A stretch of DNA of 64,000 bases from Diphasiastrum complanatum (lineage: Eukaryota > Streptophyta > Lycopodiopsida > Lycopodiales > Lycopodiaceae). Below the pieces are notes generated by a model that was given only the letters and a program-made list of their open reading frames with translations, had not been told where the DNA came from and made no database searches. Shown piece by piece: positions 59,391 to 64,000 of the stretch. How positions within the stretch are numbered: position 1 is the first letter of the stretch; each line of letters begins with the position of its first letter. The DNA lies in NCBI GenBank assembly GCA_029204225.1, contig CM055097.1:43548851-43612850 (forward strand), given 5' to 3'. The translations under genes and the position numbers were made by a program.

Positions 59391-59406
59391 GCACGCGCGC
59401 GCGCAC
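59346..59406. repeat. (CA)n-(CG)n microsatellite at a splice donor
   Basis: About 41 bases of CA repeat grading into GCAC and GC repeats, starting 16 bases inside intron 7 after a C-run. Confidence 0.95.
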
Positions 59407-60299
59407 GGTGAGTAGTGTTTAGAGAAAAAATCCAACATGTGCATTCGGCCCCAATATGTGAAATTTTTGTTGAAAAGAGAAACCCTTATACATCTAGAGA
59501 CAAACATGGTTCAATTGTGAGCCTTATTACAGAAATAGGTAGAGAGCCACATGCATATCTGAATCCACTCCACTCGGTATTTTGAGATAGTAGTGTTCAC
59601 ACAATGATCCAGCTATAATCCATGTACGTATTTAAAGACTGTAAAGAAGAATGCATCTTAATCCTATATTAAGCCATGAAACGCTCATCATGCAATCAGG
59701 AAAAGAGTGCGTGCAACGACAGGAGATGTACACTCTTACCCCTTCCAACGTTTGAATTGGAAAACGCTTTGAACCGAGGAAAAAATTTAATTTTTAAAAA
59801 AATTTATGTTTTTGGGTTCTTTAGTTCCTAAGCCTTTCTTATAAAAACAAATTTTAAATGATATTTACTACACTCTATATAGTACTACTAGTAACTATTG
59901 TGTTCGTGACACGTGCATTGATTTGTCTACATGTTTGTGCATTGAGCAAACATGAATGATGTATACCGAAAAGTGCCAAAATGCAACTTCATGAATCATT
60001 AGCGAACCAAAAATGATAAAAGTTCAAATACAAATCAAAATACTCAAAATTCATATCCCTATAAACTGTTCAAACTAGTAATCAACAATGAATCGGGCTT
60101 TTTTTCCGCGGTTCAAATCGGATTTCGATTAAGGCCAGCTCCAAACGATTCAAACCGTGATTCGAGGTTAGAACCGCGGTTTGTGGAAACTATGGATTCG
60201 TCAATAGATTTGGCTGGAGGAGTCCTTGTTCTCATTGATCTTCTTGGAATGACATGTTCAACTTGTTGTGGTAGCCCTTGCTGTGTTTGGCCTCTAATT

Positions 60300-60650
60300 C
60301 ACTCTCATTCAGGTGAATTTTTGAAGCATCTGCATCACCAGAGCTCAAAGGTTCCAACTTCTCTTGGCATCTTTTCTTTGCCCTTAAGGTTTAGAAATGG
60401 ATGTTTAAGGAAGATTACATCCCTCGCAAAAATCTTTCCTGTAACAGGGTTATAAAGCTTATAGGCTTTGTTAATTGTTGAACAACTAACAAAGACAGCT
60501 TGAATGCTAGAGTTATCTAGCTTCTTTCTTAGGTCATTTGGAATCTGAGCGTAAGCTATGCAACCAAAAAACTTTAAGACTCTTGATAGATGGTTTATGT
60601 CCAGTTCAAATCTTAGTGGGTGTTTGATTGTTCGGTGGATCTATTTAGGA
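60300..60650 (-). pseudogene. copia integrase C-terminal fragment
   Basis: Minus-strand codons give SLKVFGCIAYAQIPNDLRKK, LDNSSIQAVFV, INKAYKLYNPVTGKI and FARDVIF, the conserved integrase end of copia elements. The flanking words with GAACCGCGGTTT and CGAATCGG (60080-60190 and 60660-60760) look like another short repeat around it. Confidence 0.75.
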
Positions 60651-60779
60651 TATAGGCAACTGTGTATAGTTTCACGTTCGATTTGAATCGGCCCGATTCA
60701 ACCAGTTCAAACCAATTCGAACCACCCATCTGAAAACCGAATCGGTCTTCAAAGTTATAGAAACTATTCACTATCACGG

Positions 60780-61503
60780 ATGCACTCTCCAATTGTAGCA
60801 AGTTGACCCTGAAGATCCTTGATCTTTGTAATGTGATAAGCAATTAATTCACCGACTCCATCCTGATTGTATGTAGTTTATGCCTTTGATCCTCTCTTGA
60901 TATAGTCCTTTAATTCATCTTCAGATCATGGAATAGGTTCAGAACCTATGACTATACCCCAATATTCTCTATCCATGAGAATGTTGTGCATCTTAAACTT
61001 CCACACCCTGCAGTTGGTACCATCCAATCTACTTGACTCATTGAGTAGACTCTCACTTAGGCCAGCCATGATTGAATCTTCAATCAAACAGAGGAAACTC
61101 CAGAAGAATACTCAAGAATTGAGATGCTTCAGGAAATTGGGGTTTGACCCAAACTAGGGCATTATGCCACTTGACTAATACCCAACAGCTTCTACTTTTG
61201 TCTTTGCCACACAGTATGGCCCTGCTGTGCCTTGCACAAGATCCACTCAGCACCCTGATTAGATCTCTCGACAGAGAGTGCGCCCTACTTCTCCACAAGC
61301 TGCTCTCTTCAACTTTTTTAATTGTTTTAGAATTCAAAAAGTTTGATATGGTTGTGCTCCTCGTATCACCAGTAGTCCAGCTATTCTTCCTGTTCTGAAT
61401 TCTGATTGCCCAACAAAAAGTTCTCCCACTTTGTAGTTAAGCTCCTCAATCAGAAATCTGAAAATTGCTCTAGAAGTTCACAAATCATAGGTTAAACAAC
61501 CTG
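60780..61503 (-). pseudogene. copia gag remnant with primer site
   Basis: The primer site TGGTATTAGAGCAGG (complement of about 61501-61515) is followed on the minus strand by a leader and then gag-like codons near 61020-60860 (VWKFKMHNILMD-like and DELKDYIK-like patterns in shifting frames). It is a separate insertion from the protease/integrase pieces on either side. Confidence 0.55.
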
Positions 61504-61515
61504 CTCTAATACCAT

Positions 61516-61667
61516 GATGAACTTTTTGGTCTATCTATGAAGTGTCGTAACCTCAATACCAAACACACAACATGAAAGCTTGAAAGAAATTAGCTATGGA
61601 AGAATGTAAAGCCATGAAAATCTTAAGCACCTCAAGAAAGCAAAAGTAGGAACTCAAAATGCTTGAT

Positions 61668-61756
<89 letters not shown>

Positions 61757-62100
61757 TATTTTGATGGTTTTTGGACTAATTTTGGGGTTTTTCATAAAAT
61801 TCATGGCCAATACCTTGCATGCACGTTTCCAGAGATGTAATGAAGCTGTCCCAAGGCTGTCATGAAGTTTGGTTACTATTGGACACCATTAAGGGTCTCA
61901 AAAAGTCAAAAAACAGTGAGGTGTCACCTCCTTCTTGAGTCTCATGCCGCATGGCATGCCAACTTGGTTCCTTGGACCCAACTTGCACTTGCTAACTTTA
62001 ATTTACAAAGAGGGTTGCAATTTAATTACAAACAAGTTGCCCCCATGATAAACTTACAACATAATAAATATGTGCATGCAAGTGCCTAGCCACTAGGGGT
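61516..62100 (-). mobile_element. possible copia 5' LTR with (GA)42
   Basis: Lies directly upstream (minus strand) of the primer site and ends TTCATCA at 61516. The outer end near 62060-62100 is uncertain. It contains the GA array 61669-61752. Confidence 0.45.
61669..61752. repeat. (GA)42 microsatellite
   Basis: 84 bases of perfect GA repeat on the plus strand. Confidence 0.97.
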
Positions 62101-62109
62101 AAATAGGCA

Positions 62110-62226
62110 TTACATTTCAGCACTTTGCTCCTCCCAAGGATGGAGTATGCATTAGCACTGAAATGTCACATTTCAACACTTTGCTCCTCCCAAGGATGGA
62201 GTATGCATTGGAACTGAAATGTCACT
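62110..62226. repeat. ~57-bp tandem duplication
   Basis: Two copies of a unit with ACTTTGCTCCTCCCAAGG and ATGGAGTATGCATT, differing at a few bases. Confidence 0.9.
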
Positions 62227-62433
62227 ATGTACAATGTCAAGTAGGTCTTTAGAAGTATATACATGATCAGCCTTAGATGGTTTCCTAACATGCTTTCCTA
62301 AAATGTAATTTTCACAAGCAGGATGATTAACATTGCTAGAGAAGTCTAAATCATAGTTGCACAGAATCGCGTTTCTGGGAGGAGACGTTTCAGAAACCGC
62401 GTTTATGAGAAACGAGTTTCTCCTCCCAGAATC

Positions 62434-62478
<45 letters not shown>

Positions 62479-62880
62479 GGAAAAATAGCTTATGGCTGAG
62501 ATTTTTTTTTAGGGGATCAATGGTCAAACGAGCGTTTTGGCTCTCAGAAGTGCAGTAGATGGGGCACAAACAGATCTTATTGTCAATAGCTATTTGGTTG
62601 TTATTTGCTCTGGTTTTCAATAAATGCTCAGGGGGTTCGGGGGGCGGTAGCCCCCCGGTGGGGGGTTTGGGGGGCAACGCCCCCCAACAGCAGGGTCCGG
62701 GGGTTGCCGGTAGACCCCGGCCCCGATGGTAAGACCTCTTCATGACTTGGCCTTCCACTCCCTGAGCGAAAACACACTTACTGGGACCATCTGTGATCGT
62801 AACAGACATGCTAGAGGTTAGCAGACTATTAGAATGTACCAACGGACTAGGACTATCAACTAATCGTATCCACATCTACT
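62200..62880 (-). pseudogene. copia protease and pre-integrase remnant, split
   Basis: 62880-62750 has protease-like codons (IRLVDSPSPLVHSNSLLT, SMSVTITDGPSK). After an inserted block (62355-62740) the pre-integrase follows near 62340-62230 (CENYILGKHVRKPS, LLDIVHSDIS). The integrase end at 60300-60650 may be its continuation, interrupted by the gag/LTR insertion. Confidence 0.65.
62355..62740. mobile_element. short insertion with (AT)n and GC-rich palindrome block
   Basis: Begins TAGTTGCAC with GAAACGCGTTTC-type words like the fold-back element at 49141-49973. It has an (AT)19 run (62439-62476) and ends with a G-run-rich block (about 62628-62720) where GGGGGGCGGTAGCCCCCC and GGGGGGCAACGCCCCCC can each form a hairpin. 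No coding frame. Confidence 0.55.
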
Positions 62881-64000
62881 TTGATGCCTTAAGCATGGAG
62901 TATATATTCGTAGTAGGACTTTGCCAATGTGTGGAATCGAAGTTTTCTTGTTACGTGCCAATGAAAAAGAATGTCAATGTGTGCTACAAGAACTATGACA
63001 CCACATCATTGCTACCAAATACCAATAAGACGTTGCCACAACTTGTGTTGCACATAAAGAGATGCCACATTTCATAGATGAGTTCACCAAGCTTCCATTG
63101 CACTACTCAAGGGCTTCATCGTAGAGTGCTTCGAAGTTCGGGCCCTTTCCAAGCTAGTCGTATAGACCAAAAATGTCACATAGCAATCGGTAGAAATGGA
63201 TCTAGAGGTGCATGGGCATCCCAAACTATCTGAAGGGACCATGAATGCCAAGGAAGTTTATTTGCAAAAGCATAGTGTATAGCAACAAGAGTCAACTCTA
63301 AAGACCCCTTAATAGAATCACAAGAATCATAATGTCTAAGATAATGTGTAAAAGGGCTACTTCGACTAAACGTGAGATATTGATTGACAAGCTTCTATAA
63401 GAGTTTTGGAACATGAGCATGCTTACTAACCACCAGAGGAGCTCATACCTGTGCCTCGATTGAAGAAACCAAAGGAGGAATTAAATGAACCAATGGCTTG
63501 ACTTCCACTGGATATGTGTATGCTTCGTGATTTTCCTTCAGAGTTTATACCTCATGTATGACGAGTTTTTATTGCTCTTGATATCTACGTAGTGCATCGC
63601 AATGATCCCTCAACTAGATAACATCTCGAATGGTATGGCGATAAATAGTATATTGATGAAAATGCTATGTTAGTGCATTATCTACACATACATGCTCATT
63701 CATATAAAAATTAGGAGGCTATAGCTCATATGGCTCATCACTGCAATCTTTCTTATCTTGTGATCGTGTCTGATGAACCTCCTTTGTAGTATTGGCGGTA
63801 TAGATGTAAGAGCAGAAGTAGGGGTTCTCATCTCCAATTCCCGAGCATCAATCTTATTCCAACATCTTGGAGTGGAGCATCAATCTTCTTCACACATGTT
63901 TGAAGTCTCTCCCAAAGTTTCTTAGAGAAGGACATTGTAATAAGTCCTAACACCACAGCAGGGCAAACACTCACTGATCCACCCAACCTTGCCTACTCCC

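Larger units (their letters stand above)
59331..64000 (+). other. methyltransferase intron 7, running out of the window
   Basis: I searched for the expected last coding exon (conserved end of the family, with a Cys-Gly and an aromatic-rich tail) and found none, so the intron probably exceeds 4.6 kb. It contains copia debris, microsatellites and a GC-rich palindrome block. 62881-64000 shows no recognised gene. Confidence 0.6.

Noticed and set aside
59161-59507. His-Thr and Cys-Val repeat frames over the CA array
   Set aside because: Produced by the microsatellite; the real coding part in this area is exon 7.
59331-64000. Search for the last methyltransferase exon
   Set aside because: No stretch between a plausible acceptor and stop codon resembled the family's C-terminus.

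Overview
The window looks like nuclear DNA of a land plant with a large, repeat-rich genome. Two host genes sit in a sea of nested, decayed LTR retrotransposons, with several long (GA)n microsatellites, introns up to 5.5 kb filled with repeats, and plant-specific protein families. A non-flowering vascular plant (fern, lycophyte or gymnosperm) is possible from the repeat style and the LINE type, but this is only an inference.

Layout. 1-2241: no recognisable gene. 2242-7255: Ty1/copia debris on both strands around one LTR, plus an unassigned ORF with a TATA-like leader. 7521-16014: a minus-strand Ty3/gypsy element with a 5' LTR, an Athila/Tat-type primer site, gag, protease, RT, RNase H and a complete integrase; no 3' LTR was found. 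16015-29163: a chain of nested copia elements. Element A (gag/protease at 28689-29163, integrase at 16421-17214) is split by element B (17215-28683, LTRs about 5-6% diverged). B's gag is split by a young element, NA (21502-27203), with LTRs that look identical and a perfect 5-bp target duplication. NA has no RT, but carries one 671-codon ORF. 30764-33480: plus-strand copia remnants.

Host gene 1 (36779-38185, minus) is a full-length GTG/COLD1 (Golgi pH regulator family) membrane protein, encoded without introns. Host gene 2 (46614 to beyond the right edge, plus) is a chloroplast-targeted class I methyltransferase of the At2g41040/At1g78140 type. Seven exons (325 codons) can be placed with GT-AG junctions; the last 30-60 residues lie outside the window. 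Its introns hold a fold-back element, two LINE fragments, a chromovirus fragment and copia debris.

The best candidate for something undescribed is NA. It is a recently moved, apparently non-autonomous LTR element with a long intact ORF. The ORF has a zinc knuckle and what looks like a duplicated, strongly drifted copia integrase/RT-linker segment, with no catalytic residues visible. Its LTRs carry perfect palindromes around CACGTG. Also notable are the intronless GTG gene and the CTCTCGCA motif clusters in both untranslated ends of the gypsy element.
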